Shown here piece by piece: positions 6,971 through 14,215 of a stretch of 15,933 nucleotides of DNA (the first letter of the stretch is position 1; each line of letters opens with the position of its first letter). Both the position numbers and the translations under genes were made by a program. The stretch comes from Desulfovibrio desulfuricans (GTDB lineage Bacteria > Desulfobacterota > Desulfovibrionia > Desulfovibrionales > Desulfovibrionaceae): positions 1-15,933 of the forward strand of contig QKDT01000242.1 in the NCBI GenBank assembly GCA_003251995.1, written 5' to 3'. A model generated the notes under the pieces. That model did not search any database. It was not told where the DNA came from and saw only the letters and a program-made list of their open reading frames with translations.

Positions 6971-7432
6971 GGCAACCTCCTCAATGGCGCGTTGACGGGT
7001 TGAAGTGTATGAAATGTCGGAGGATATTCGGACTTAAGGGCCATGGGGGCAGCACCCCGCGCCTACACTTCGCCTTCGCCGCTTGCGCGACTAGCTGTAG
7101 CACCCCGCCGTGTGGCGGAGCGATGAAGCTTCGTTCCCTTTTACCGCAGCGCGACTGTTTCCGATTCTAACGGAATTCCCCGCCGACTTTTTAAAAACAA
7201 TTCATGCGGCAATAAATGTCAAGCACTCAAGCGCTGTGATCCCCGGTAGACAGGGGCTTACAGGGAATGCCCCACACTGGCGGCCTTGTCAGCATGCTTC
7301 AAACAGGGCTTGAATTCCGATTTTTCGGCGTCCAAAGCCAATTTGGCGCGTATTTTTTCTTGTTCTTTTGATCAAATCCTGATAATAAGTCACCTCCCTG
7401 TTATGGGGAAATTATGTTTGGAGGCTGGACAT
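6971..7432. other. 462-bp divergent intergenic region, cbiK / rpsA
   Basis: Besides the two ribosome sites, this region holds a perfect small hairpin CCGCC-GTGT-GGCGG (7105-7118), a GGGG-CAGCA-CCCC inverted repeat near 7045-7058, a CCCC...GGGG pair near 7240-7256, and an AT-richer stretch (7321-7390) just before rpsA. I looked for a cobalamin riboswitch on the minus strand upstream of cbiK and saw no B12-box-like block. Open frames here are short and unlike the neighbouring genes. A long S1 leader with regulatory structure is possible. Confidence 0.5.
7360..7386 (+). promoter_or_regulatory. Candidate rpsA promoter
   Basis: GATAAT (7381-7386) is a 5/6 match to the -10 consensus. A weak TTGTTC lies at 7360-7365, but the spacer is only 15 bp. 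The stretch is AT-rich and would give a leader of roughly 40 nt. Other promoters further upstream are possible. Confidence 0.3.
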
Positions 7433-9145
7433 ATGGCAGGTTTGGAAACCGGGCACGATAACGAAATCAATTTCGAAAGCGCCCTTGAAAACTACCTCAA
7501 TCCCGATTTCGGCGATCTTGAGGAAGGCTCTATCACGAAGGGCGAAATCGTCCGCGTGGATGATGACAATGTGCTTGTTGACGTAAATTTCAAGTCCGAA
7601 GGGCAGATTCCCGCGGCTGAATTCCGCGACCCCGCCGGCAACATTTGCGTTCAAGTGGGTGACCGCGTTGACGTTTACGTTGTTCGCAAAAACGAAAACG
7701 ACGGCACCATCACCCTTTCTTTCGAGAAAGCCAAGCGCATGCAGGTGTTCGACCAGCTCGAAGACGTGCAGGAAAACAACCGGGTCATCAAGGGCCACAT
7801 TGTCCGCCGCATCAAGGGTGGCTACACTGTCGATATCGGCGGTGTGGAAGCGTTTTTGCCCGGCTCCCATGTGGATCTGCGCCCCGTGCCGGATATGGAT
7901 GCCCTGGTCAACCAGGAATTCGAATTCCGCGTGCTCAAGATCAACCGCCGCCGCAGCAACGTTATCGTTTCTCGCCGCGTGCTGCTTGAAGAGGAGCGCG
8001 ATTCCAAGCGCCAGGATCTGCTGCGCACCCTTGAAGAAAACCAGATCGTTACCGGTAAGGCCAAGAACATCACCGAATACGGCGTGTTTGTTGACCTGGG
8101 CGGCCTCGACGGCCTGCTGCACATCACCGACATGAGCTGGAAGCGCATTCGCCATCCCAAGGAAATGATCACCATCGGTCAGGAACTGACCTTGAAGGTG
8201 CTTTCCTTCGATCGCGACAACAACAAAGTTTCCCTCGGCCTCAAGCAGCTTGTGCCCGATCCGTGGCAGGACATCTCTGCCCGCTTCCCCGAAGGTGCCA
8301 AGTGCAGCGGCAAAGTCACCAACCTGGTTGACTACGGCGCATTTGTGGAACTGGAACCCGGCGTTGAAGGCCTGGTTCACATTTCCGAAATGTCCTGGAC
8401 CCGCAAGCTGCGTCATCCTTCCCAGATGGTCCACACCGGCGACGAAGTCGAAGTGGTCATCCTGGGCGTGGACGGCGACAAGAAGCGCATCAGCCTCGGC
8501 ATGAAGCAGGTTCGCCCCAATCCTTGGGAACTGGTTGCTGAAAAGTACCCCGAAGGCACCATCCTTGAAGGCGTCATCAAGAACATCACCGAATTCGGCA
8601 TGTTCATTGGCATCGAGGACGGCATCGACGGCCTTATCCACGTTTCCGACATTTCCTGGACCAAGAAAGTGCGTCATCCCAACGAACTGTACAAGGTGGG
8701 CGACACCGTGCAGGCCAAGGTGCTGACCGTGGATCAGGAAAACGAAAAGTTCACCCTCGGCGTGAAGCAGCTGGTGGACGATCCGTGGGGCCATGTGCCC
8801 AACACCTACCCCGTGGGTTGCACCATCAAGGGTATCGTGACCAACATCACCGACTTCGGCCTCTTTGTTGAAGTGGAAGAAGGCATTGAAGGCCTGGTCC
8901 ACGTGTCTGAACTTTCCAGCAAGAAAGTGAAGACCCCCGCCGAGATCTACAAGGAAGGCCAGGAAATCCAGGCCAAGGTCATCCATGTCAGCGCTGAAGA
9001 GCGCCGCCTGGGCCTGTCCATCAAGCAGATCAAGGACGAAGAAGAACGCCGCAAGCCCAAGGAATTCCATTCTGGCCCGCAAGAAGCCGGTCAGAGCCTG
9101 GGCGATCTGCTCAAGCAGAAGTTTGAAGAAAGCGAAAACAGCTAG
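7433..9145 (+). CDS. rpsA: 30S ribosomal protein S1
   Basis: The 570-residue protein has six S1 (OB-fold) RNA-binding domains: roughly 33-99, 113-180, 200-268, 285-355, 372-442 and 459-528. Domains 3-6 show the classic G-x-V/A-x-N-I/L-T/V-x-(Y/F)-G-x-F-V pattern, followed by GL(L/V/I)H(I/V)S and SLG(M/L)KQ-type ends. Domains 1 and 2 are more divergent, as in all S1 proteins, where they bind the ribosome. S1 helps unfold and dock mRNAs on the 30S subunit. ATG 7433 is chosen because GGAGG (7420-7424) is 8 nt upstream and the MAGLETGHDNEINFESALE start is typical; upstream in-frame sequence is not S1-like. The domain repeats are visible in DNA too: a 16-base block, AAGAACATCACCGAAT, recurs at 8063-8078 and 8579-8594. 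It appears monocistronic. Confidence 0.95.
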   Translation: MAGLETGHDNEINFESALENYLNPDFGDLEEGSITKGEIVRVDDDNVLVDVNFKSEGQIPAAEFRDPAGNICVQVGDRVDVYVVRKNENDGTITLSFEKAKRMQVFDQLEDVQENNRVIKGHIVRRIKGGYTVDIGGVEAFLPGSHVDLRPVPDMDALVNQEFEFRVLKINRRRSNVIVSRRVLLEEERDSKRQDLLRTLEENQIVTGKAKNITEYGVFVDLGGLDGLLHITDMSWKRIRHPKEMITIGQELTLKVLSFDRDNNKVSLGLKQLVPDPWQDISARFPEGAKCSGKVTNLVDYGAFVELEPGVEGLVHISEMSWTRKLRHPSQMVHTGDEVEVVILGVDGDKKRISLGMKQVRPNPWELVAEKYPEGTILEGVIKNITEFGMFIGIEDGIDGLIHVSDISWTKKVRHPNELYKVGDTVQAKVLTVDQENEKFTLGVKQLVDDPWGHVPNTYPVGCTIKGIVTNITDFGLFVEVEEGIEGLVHVSELSSKKVKTPAEIYKEGQEIQAKVIHVSAEERRLGLSIKQIKDEEERRKPKEFHSGPQEAGQSLGDLLKQKFEESENS

Positions 9146-9169
9146 TCTGTTTCTGCTTAGAGATACGAA

Positions 9170-9200
9170 AGGGCGCTTCCTATGGGGAGCGCCCTTTTTT
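9170..9200 (+). terminator. Strong rho-independent terminator of rpsA
   Basis: GGGCGCTTCC (9171-9180), loop TATG (9181-9184) and GGGAGCGCCC (9185-9194) form a 10-bp stem with one T-G pair, followed by T6 (9195-9200). It is 25 bp after the rpsA stop. On the minus strand the A-run ends give only a short TTTCG tail, so it is at best weak for the EamA gene. Confidence 0.9.
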
Positions 9201-9344
9201 GTTGCACTGCAAGCACGAAGCCAGAGGGAATGGATTAGTCGGGGAAGCCGCACTATGCCGAAACGGGGCTGACAGGCGAACAGTTTTACACCCATGATCG
9301 CCACAGCCAACCGCAATACGGCTGACCATATCCCGCAAAAAGAA

Positions 9345-10181
9345 TCAGGCCAGCTTGAGCAAGGCTGCGCCGCCAACCACCAGAAACACGGAAACACCAC
9401 GCAACAGGGTAAACCGCTCGTGCAGCAGCCATACCGCCAGCAACATGCCGAAAATCACAGAGGTTTCACGCAGGGCGGCAACCACGGCAATGGGGGCAAG
9501 AGTCATGGCCCACAGGGCTATGCCGTAAGAAGCCATGCTGGCAAAGCCACCCAGGGTGCCTGTTACAAGGCGCTTGCGGGCATAGGCAAAATACTCCCGC
9601 CCATAACGCCAGACAATAAAGATATGAACCGGGAAAAGATTGATCAAAAAAATCCAGCAGGCATAGGTGGCGGCATTACCGCTTTCGCGCGCGCCAAGGC
9701 CGTCTGCCAGCGTGTACCCCATGATGATGCACGATGTACGCAGCGATATGAAAACCTCGCTCCACCCATAGCCGCGGCGCATGTTATCTGTGGCAAGGCA
9801 CAAAATACCGGCGCAGAGCGCCAGTACCCCAGCCCATGCGCCAAGGCTCATTGCCACGCCCCATGCCAGCAATACCAGCGAGGTCAGCAGTGGAGCGCTG
9901 CCGCGCATTATGGTGTAGGCAAAAGACATGTCTACCTTTTCGTACGCGGCAGAAATGCAGATGTAATACGCAAGGTGGCACGAGCACGACATTGCCAGAT
10001 ATGGCAAGGCTGACTGGGGAAGGGGCGGGAGAAAAAAGACGAGCGCCAGGGCTCCGCAAAATCCGCCAAAAGCATTCAAACCTGTTTCAAACAGCTTATT
10101 TGAACCACTTTTGACTATAATATTCCAAAGCGCATGCAAAAAAGCGGCAAAAAGAATTGCCATTAATACAAATGGTGACAT
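9345..10181 (-). CDS. EamA/DMT-family transporter
   Basis: The 278-residue integral membrane protein has about ten hydrophobic helices arranged as two five-helix halves, the EamA (drug/metabolite transporter) layout. The start SPFVLMAILFAAFLHALWNIIVK contains the LHALWN motif common at the beginning of one EamA subgroup. The second half has WALLxx-like helices, LAPIAVVAALRETSVIFGMLLAV (the usual 'A-x-x-R-E-T-S-V' motif), then a last helix ending VVGGAALLKLA. Substrate cannot be inferred; members move amino acids, nucleosides or drugs. The ATG at 10181 has only a weak AAGG ribosome site. It is a single gene, convergent with rpsA and divergent from the bile salt hydrolase operon. The 144-bp gap between its stop and the rpsA terminator region holds nothing I can identify. 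Confidence 0.85.
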   Translation of the reverse strand: MSPFVLMAILFAAFLHALWNIIVKSGSNKLFETGLNAFGGFCGALALVFFLPPLPQSALPYLAMSCSCHLAYYICISAAYEKVDMSFAYTIMRGSAPLLTSLVLLAWGVAMSLGAWAGVLALCAGILCLATDNMRRGYGWSEVFISLRTSCIIMGYTLADGLGARESGNAATYACWIFLINLFPVHIFIVWRYGREYFAYARKRLVTGTLGGFASMASYGIALWAMTLAPIAVVAALRETSVIFGMLLAVWLLHERFTLLRGVSVFLVVGGAALLKLA

Positions 10182-10719
10182 GCGCCTTGCTACGCCTTTT
10201 CAAACAACATTACAAGCCTGGGAGAACACCACCATAATATGTACAAATCTTATGCCGTAGCGTGATGATTTTATTTGAACATAATAATATTTGTTAATTT
10301 AACATCGACACATTTACAACTCATACTATAAATTATTTTAGAACAAATACATTCTTTTCATCTCATTTTTTACTAAGTATTATTTAATTAAATTTGACAA
10401 AACTCATATCATTGTTGTTGTTTTCAATTTAATTATGCTTCTCAAGCAGTATTGTTTTAACGTCACATAAATTCAAAATAAGGTCACTAAAATTTAAAAA
10501 ATGAATTCCATCTTTATCAACTATATTCCACTTGCATTGCAACGCAATATTTCTTGCTATATTTTTTACTAGCCGCAATTATAGATTTGCCTTGTGTATC
10601 GGCGCGGTCAATCCTCGCCGAGTATAATATGCTTTTTTGCCGCAACGCCGTGATCGTGCGCCTGCGGCTTGGTAGCGGGTTGCAAACTAGTGTTGATCCC
10701 ATAACCAAGGCTGGTCGTC
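10182..10719. other. AT-rich intergenic region with palindromes
   Basis: This 538-bp gap is strikingly AT-rich from about 10200 to 10580, against GC-rich flanks. It has two perfect AT palindromes: TGTTAA-T-TTAACA (10292-10304) and ATTTAATTAAAT (10382-10393). There is no open frame longer than a few dozen codons and no protein-like composition. After about 10585 base use returns toward the local norm. Such tracts often mark acquired DNA or regions bound by nucleoid proteins, and here it forms the upstream region of the choloylglycine hydrolase gene. Confidence 0.7.
10536..10563 (+). promoter_or_regulatory. Candidate promoter with overlapping operator for the hydrolase operon
   Basis: An extended -10, TGC-TATATT (10555-10563), follows TTGCAA (10537-10542) with a 15-bp spacer. 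The -35 overlaps a perfect inverted repeat ATTGC-AAC-GCAAT (10536-10548), a possible repressor site. A second perfect TATAAT is at 10623-10628 but has no good -35. The leader from the first start would be about 150 nt. Prediction by eye only. Confidence 0.35.
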
Positions 10720-11832
10720 ATGCTGCTCAGACCCCTTTCTTCGCTGCTTCTCTTCATCCTTTTGGTGGCTAATGGTGCGTCATCAACGCAAGCATGTACG
10801 AGCCTGCGCGTAAAAACAACAGAGGGCGGCATTTTTTATGCCCGCACCATGGAATTTCCTACCTCACCCAAGGCTGTTGTAGCCATTTTCCCCAAGGGTA
10901 CAGCCATGCGTGGCACCTTGCCGGATGGCAAGAGCGAAGGCCTTGCATGGTCTGCCAAATACGGCTTTGTGGGCATGCGCGATTATGCGCCGCCTGTTGT
11001 CAGCGATGGCATGAACGAAAAGGGCCTTGTGGTGGGAATGCTGCTTTTTCCTGGCTTTGCGGGCTACCAATCTTTTGACCCACCGCTTTCTGCAAAAACC
11101 ATTGCCAACTTTGAAGTAGCCAACTGGATGCTTTCCAGCTTTGCCACGGTGGACGAGGTGCGCGAAGGGCTCAAGGGCATACGTGTTTGCGATGCCCCGC
11201 TACCTTTGCCAGTCACTGGCTCCCTACCATTGCATTACGTTGTCCACGATGCCGCCGGAGGCTGTATTGTGGTGGAGTACACCGACGGGCAGCTCAAAGT
11301 GTATGATAACCCGCTGGGTGTCATGACCAATTCGCCGCCTTTCGACTGGATGCTCATTAACCTCTCCAACTACGTCAACCTTTCCGCCACTGGCGTTCCC
11401 AAGCTTGATCTCAACGGCTTTACCGTCCACCAGACCGGCCAGGGCTCTGGCATGCTCGGACTGCCAGGCGATTTTAGCCCGCCCCACCGATTTGTGCGCA
11501 CGGTCGCCCTTGTGCAAGCATCGCTGCCTGTTTCCGGCCCGGATGCAGGCGTTGCCCTTGCCATGACGCTCATCGACAGCGCTGATATCCCCAAGGGCGC
11601 AGTGCGGCAGACCACACCCAACGGTGATAGTTATGATGTCACCATATGGTCAGTAGTAGGCGATACCCAACGCCTACGTTACTATTTTCGCACCTATGAC
11701 AACAAAAACTGGTTCATGGTAGATGTCAACAACGCCCTTACGGGTGCGACAGTTCCCACCGCTATCCCCGTTAACAGGCCCCCCGACTATACAGACGTAA
11801 CAGCCACAGCAACCCCTGTGCAGCAACCATAA
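10720..11832 (+). CDS. Exported choloylglycine hydrolase family protein (bile salt hydrolase / penicillin V acylase)
   Basis: This 370-residue Ntn-hydrolase would cleave an amide: conjugated bile salts to free bile acid plus glycine or taurine, or penicillin V or an acyl-homoserine lactone. Residues 1-25 are a signal peptide (hydrophobic LSSLLLFILLVANGASS) ending in TQA, and Cys26 directly follows as the N-terminal nucleophile once processed. Other active-site positions are present: Arg42 and Glu45 in ARTMEF (Arg18/Asp21 of bile salt hydrolases, with Glu in place of Asp), Asn204 in VMTNSPPFDW, and Arg257 in SPPHRFVR. Location is therefore periplasmic or surface, as in Gram-negative members of the family. 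It precedes a beta-barrel gene by 31 bp and follows the AT-rich leader. No strong Shine-Dalgarno precedes ATG 10720. Substrate class is unresolved from sequence. Confidence 0.88.
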   Translation: MLLRPLSSLLLFILLVANGASSTQACTSLRVKTTEGGIFYARTMEFPTSPKAVVAIFPKGTAMRGTLPDGKSEGLAWSAKYGFVGMRDYAPPVVSDGMNEKGLVVGMLLFPGFAGYQSFDPPLSAKTIANFEVANWMLSSFATVDEVREGLKGIRVCDAPLPLPVTGSLPLHYVVHDAAGGCIVVEYTDGQLKVYDNPLGVMTNSPPFDWMLINLSNYVNLSATGVPKLDLNGFTVHQTGQGSGMLGLPGDFSPPHRFVRTVALVQASLPVSGPDAGVALAMTLIDSADIPKGAVRQTTPNGDSYDVTIWSVVGDTQRLRYYFRTYDNKNWFMVDVNNALTGATVPTAIPVNRPPDYTDVTATATPVQQP

Positions 11833-11863
11833 TTACCTTCATCGCGAAAATAAGGATATTGGC

Positions 11864-12658
11864 ATGATCCGCAAACTACGCTGTTTGATCTTTGTGCTGC
11901 TGTGCCTGACGTATTCCTTTTCAGTAACCACCCCGGCTCTGGCGGTGAAAACTGAACCCGCACCAAACGATCTAAAACTTGTTTTGATACCCTATGGCTG
12001 GATTATGGGATTTTCGGGCACTTTTGGAGCCAAAGGCTACGAAACCAATGTATCCAGCAATTTTTCCCAGATCGACAAGTACCTGAACTTTGCAGCTATG
12101 GCCCATATGGAAATGACCTACCGCGATACCGTGGGCCTCATTGGAGATTTCAACTTTGCCAAGTTGGGTGACCAGACCACACGCAAAGGTGTAGCCCTTG
12201 ACGGGCAGATGTCGTTCTCCATGAGTGATCTTGCCGCTTTTTACAGGTTAGGAACCGTCCCCCTGGGCGAACAGGGAAGCACCGCCAGCTTTGACCTGCT
12301 GGCAGGTGCGCGCCTGTGGACTCTGGATATGAAGTTAAGCGCCGAGTACATGCAGATGGACGATTCTGTACATATGCAGAGAAGCTGGGTTGACCCCATT
12401 GTGGGTGCCCGCACCCATATCGTTTTCACCAAAAACTGGTACGCCGATATCCGGGGCGGCATTGGCGGTTTTGGAGCAAATTCCACATTCACGTGGGACG
12501 CAATGGCCATCGTAGGTTACACTTTTTGGGAAAACGCATCAGTGCTTGCTGGCTATCGCGCAGTGGGCCTGGACTATGAAAGCGGCAGCGGTAGAGACAA
12601 TTTCAAGGCAAACACCACCATGCACGGCCCTGTTGTGGGGCTGGCTTTCACGTTTTAG
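11864..12658 (+). CDS. Outer-membrane beta-barrel protein, conserved hypothetical
   Basis: The 264-residue product has a signal peptide (hydrophobic core at about 7-20, cleavage near TTPALA at 27). The mature chain alternates polar and aromatic/hydrophobic residues and ends in the terminal phenylalanine typical of barrel assembly (GLAFTF). IPYGWIMGFSGTFG, NFAAMAHMEMTYRDTVGLIGDF and GYRAVGLDYESGSG...MHGPVVGLAFTF match, from memory, a family of uncharacterised proteobacterial outer-membrane barrels whose members carry 'GW..G.sG..g', 'ldfa.m.h.E...' and 'GYR.l..DYe.G...GP..G..f.F'. About eight strands would fit the length. AAGGA lies 8-9 nt before ATG 11864. It is 31 bp after the hydrolase gene and before a terminator, so the two form one operon. 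A role in passage of the hydrolase's substrate, or in envelope protection, is inference only. Confidence 0.75.
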   Translation: MIRKLRCLIFVLLCLTYSFSVTTPALAVKTEPAPNDLKLVLIPYGWIMGFSGTFGAKGYETNVSSNFSQIDKYLNFAAMAHMEMTYRDTVGLIGDFNFAKLGDQTTRKGVALDGQMSFSMSDLAAFYRLGTVPLGEQGSTASFDLLAGARLWTLDMKLSAEYMQMDDSVHMQRSWVDPIVGARTHIVFTKNWYADIRGGIGGFGANSTFTWDAMAIVGYTFWENASVLAGYRAVGLDYESGSGRDNFKANTTMHGPVVGLAFTF

Positions 12659-12663
12659 GCAAT

Positions 12664-12687
12664 ACGCAGCGGCCTGTCTGCGTTTTT
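12664..12687 (+). terminator. Rho-independent terminator of the hydrolase/barrel operon
   Basis: ACGCAG (12664-12669), an 8-nt loop and CTGCGT (12678-12683) make a 6-bp stem running into T5 (12683-12687), beginning 5 bp after the barrel gene stop. A second CTGCGT at 12709-12714 could compete for the same left arm. The rest of the gap up to 12917 contains an A/T-rich stretch (12759-12777) but no promoter I would call. Confidence 0.6.
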
Positions 12688-12917
12688 GGGCAAAACTGCG
12701 GCAGGCTACTGCGTAGACGGTTCAATCATACTGTTTTGACCCAATCCACGTCTGTGCTGTTTTTTTAAAAACACAATACCCGGCAGCGCTGATCCCTTTT
12801 GACTGCAAAAGCAAAAATCAATACCATCTTCACTTGCAACCGCCGCGCAGAATCTGCACTTTTGCGCGGCGCAATTTGTTTAGCGCGCAACCAACCCCTC
12901 CCCAAGCGGAAGCCGAC

Positions 12918-14162
12918 ATGCAGAAAGTTCTCATCGTTGAAGACAGCCGGACAACTGCGCGCTTTATGGCGCATAATCTCAAGGAACAACTGGGGCTTTC
13001 CTTTGATTGCGCAGAAAACCGTCAGCAAGCCCTGCAATTCATTGAAGACGAACCTTCCCGGTATTTTCTCGCCTTGTGCGACCTCAACCTGCCGGATGCC
13101 CCCAATGGGGAGATTGTTCCTGCCATTCTTGCCAAAAATATTCCCGTTGTGGTTGTCAGCGCCCACTTTGACGAAGATATCTATAAAAGGCTGATGCTAC
13201 AGGGTGTTACTGACTATATTGTCAAACGCACCCCTGACGACATGATGTACCTGATGCGTGTTGTGCGCCGTTTACGCGCCAACAGCGGCGTTGAAGCCCT
13301 GATTGTGGACGACTCCAATCTTTGGTGCATGCAGGTATCCGAGCTGTTGCGGCGGCAGCGCATTACGGCCTACACAGCAAGCAACGGCCTGGACGCACTA
13401 AAGATACTCAAGGAGCATCCTGGCATACGCGTGGTGCTGGCAGACCACTACATGCCCGGCATGGACGGCATCCAGCTCACCGCTGCCATTCGCAAAACCC
13501 ACACTATGGACGAGCTTTCCATCATCGTTATTTCTGTGGGTACAGATGCGGGCGCGCAGTTTTTGCGCTCTGGAGCCAACGACTACGTGTTCAAGACCTC
13601 ATCTTTTGAGGAACTTTTGTGCCGCATCTCCATGAATCTTGACATTCAGGACCTTATCCGCAACAACCGCGCCCTGGCGGAACGCGACGCCCTGACCAAT
13701 CTGCTGGTACGCCGCCAGTTTTTTGCTGTGGCGCAAGAGGCCCTGGCTGAGGCAAGAAAAGCATACCGCCCCCTTGCCGCCGCCATGATCGATGTTGACT
13801 ACTTCAAGCAGGTCAATGACCGCTACGGGCACCTTGCGGGCGATATTGCCCTGCGGCAACTGGGCAAAATGCTACAGGATACTTTTCCCGCTCCGTACAT
13901 CTGCGGTCGATACGGCGGTGAAGAATTCTGCGTGGTCGCCCCAGATACGGATAAGAACGAATTTGCCCGCAAACTGGAAGAATTCCGCACGTCAGTGAGT
14001 TCAAAACCTGTGCAGATCGGTGCGCTCAGCATAGCCATCTCTGTTTCTATCGGCATGGCAGAGCAAAAGGCCTGTGACGTGGAGTCGCTCATCAGCGCTG
14101 CAGATGCCCAGCTTTATACAGCCAAGCGCGAAGGGCGCGACCGCTTTGTCTGGCAGTCTTAG
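12918..14162 (+). CDS. Response regulator with two receiver domains and a GGDEF diguanylate cyclase domain
   Basis: The 414-residue protein is REC-REC-GGDEF, like PleD and many delta-proteobacterial regulators. REC1 (1-120) has acidic Glu8-Asp9, phospho-acceptor Asp55 (CDLNLPD), Ser81 and Lys103. REC2 (126-245) has Asp131-Asp132, Asp176 (ADHYMPGMDG), Ser206 and Lys226. The GGDEF domain (about 250-412) begins DALTNLLVRRQF, has IDVDYFKQVNDRYGHLAGD and the intact GGEEF at 333-337, so GTP-to-c-di-GMP synthesis is expected. Two deviations are visible: the inhibitory RxxD site reads PAPY (324-327), and the usual Asn of the NRR motif is Val264. ATG 12918 is chosen because REC1 starts there at once; the frame upstream has only a TTG, and the ribosome site is weak (CGGAAG). 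nspC follows after 53 bp with no terminator. No histidine kinase is in the window. Confidence 0.9.
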   Translation: MQKVLIVEDSRTTARFMAHNLKEQLGLSFDCAENRQQALQFIEDEPSRYFLALCDLNLPDAPNGEIVPAILAKNIPVVVVSAHFDEDIYKRLMLQGVTDYIVKRTPDDMMYLMRVVRRLRANSGVEALIVDDSNLWCMQVSELLRRQRITAYTASNGLDALKILKEHPGIRVVLADHYMPGMDGIQLTAAIRKTHTMDELSIIVISVGTDAGAQFLRSGANDYVFKTSSFEELLCRISMNLDIQDLIRNNRALAERDALTNLLVRRQFFAVAQEALAEARKAYRPLAAAMIDVDYFKQVNDRYGHLAGDIALRQLGKMLQDTFPAPYICGRYGGEEFCVVAPDTDKNEFARKLEEFRTSVSSKPVQIGALSIAISVSIGMAEQKACDVESLISAADAQLYTAKREGRDRFVWQS

Positions 14163-14215
14163 GCGCTACGGCAAACAGGTGACAACAGCAACAACCTCCG
14201 CGCAAAGGAGCATCC

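Noticed and set aside
6971..7140. Cobalamin riboswitch upstream of cbiK
   Set aside because: Searched by eye on the minus strand; no B12-box-like block was found, only small GC hairpins.
7286..7432. Upstream extension of S1
   Set aside because: S1-like sequence begins at 7433 behind GGAGG; the upstream residues are encoded by the likely promoter and leader.
7412..9400. 662-codon open frame on the minus strand opposite rpsA
   Set aside because: It is an antisense mirror of the repetitive, GC3-biased S1 gene. Its protein is a low-complexity His/Gln/Val/Phe-rich string with no domain, and rpsA is unmistakable.
10394..10440. TTGACA at 10394 as a promoter
   Set aside because: The -35 is perfect, but there is no acceptable -10 at 16-18 bp; nearby AT-rich hexamers are at wrong distances.
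10501..10572. 23-codon open frame in the AT-rich gap, starting MNSIFINYIP
   Set aside because: It has no ribosome site and overlaps the likely promoter; a frame this short is expected by chance.
12834..12917. Extension of the response regulator to a TTG at 12834
   Set aside because: Receiver domains begin directly with MQKVLIVEDS; the extra 28 residues have no domain and no ribosome site.
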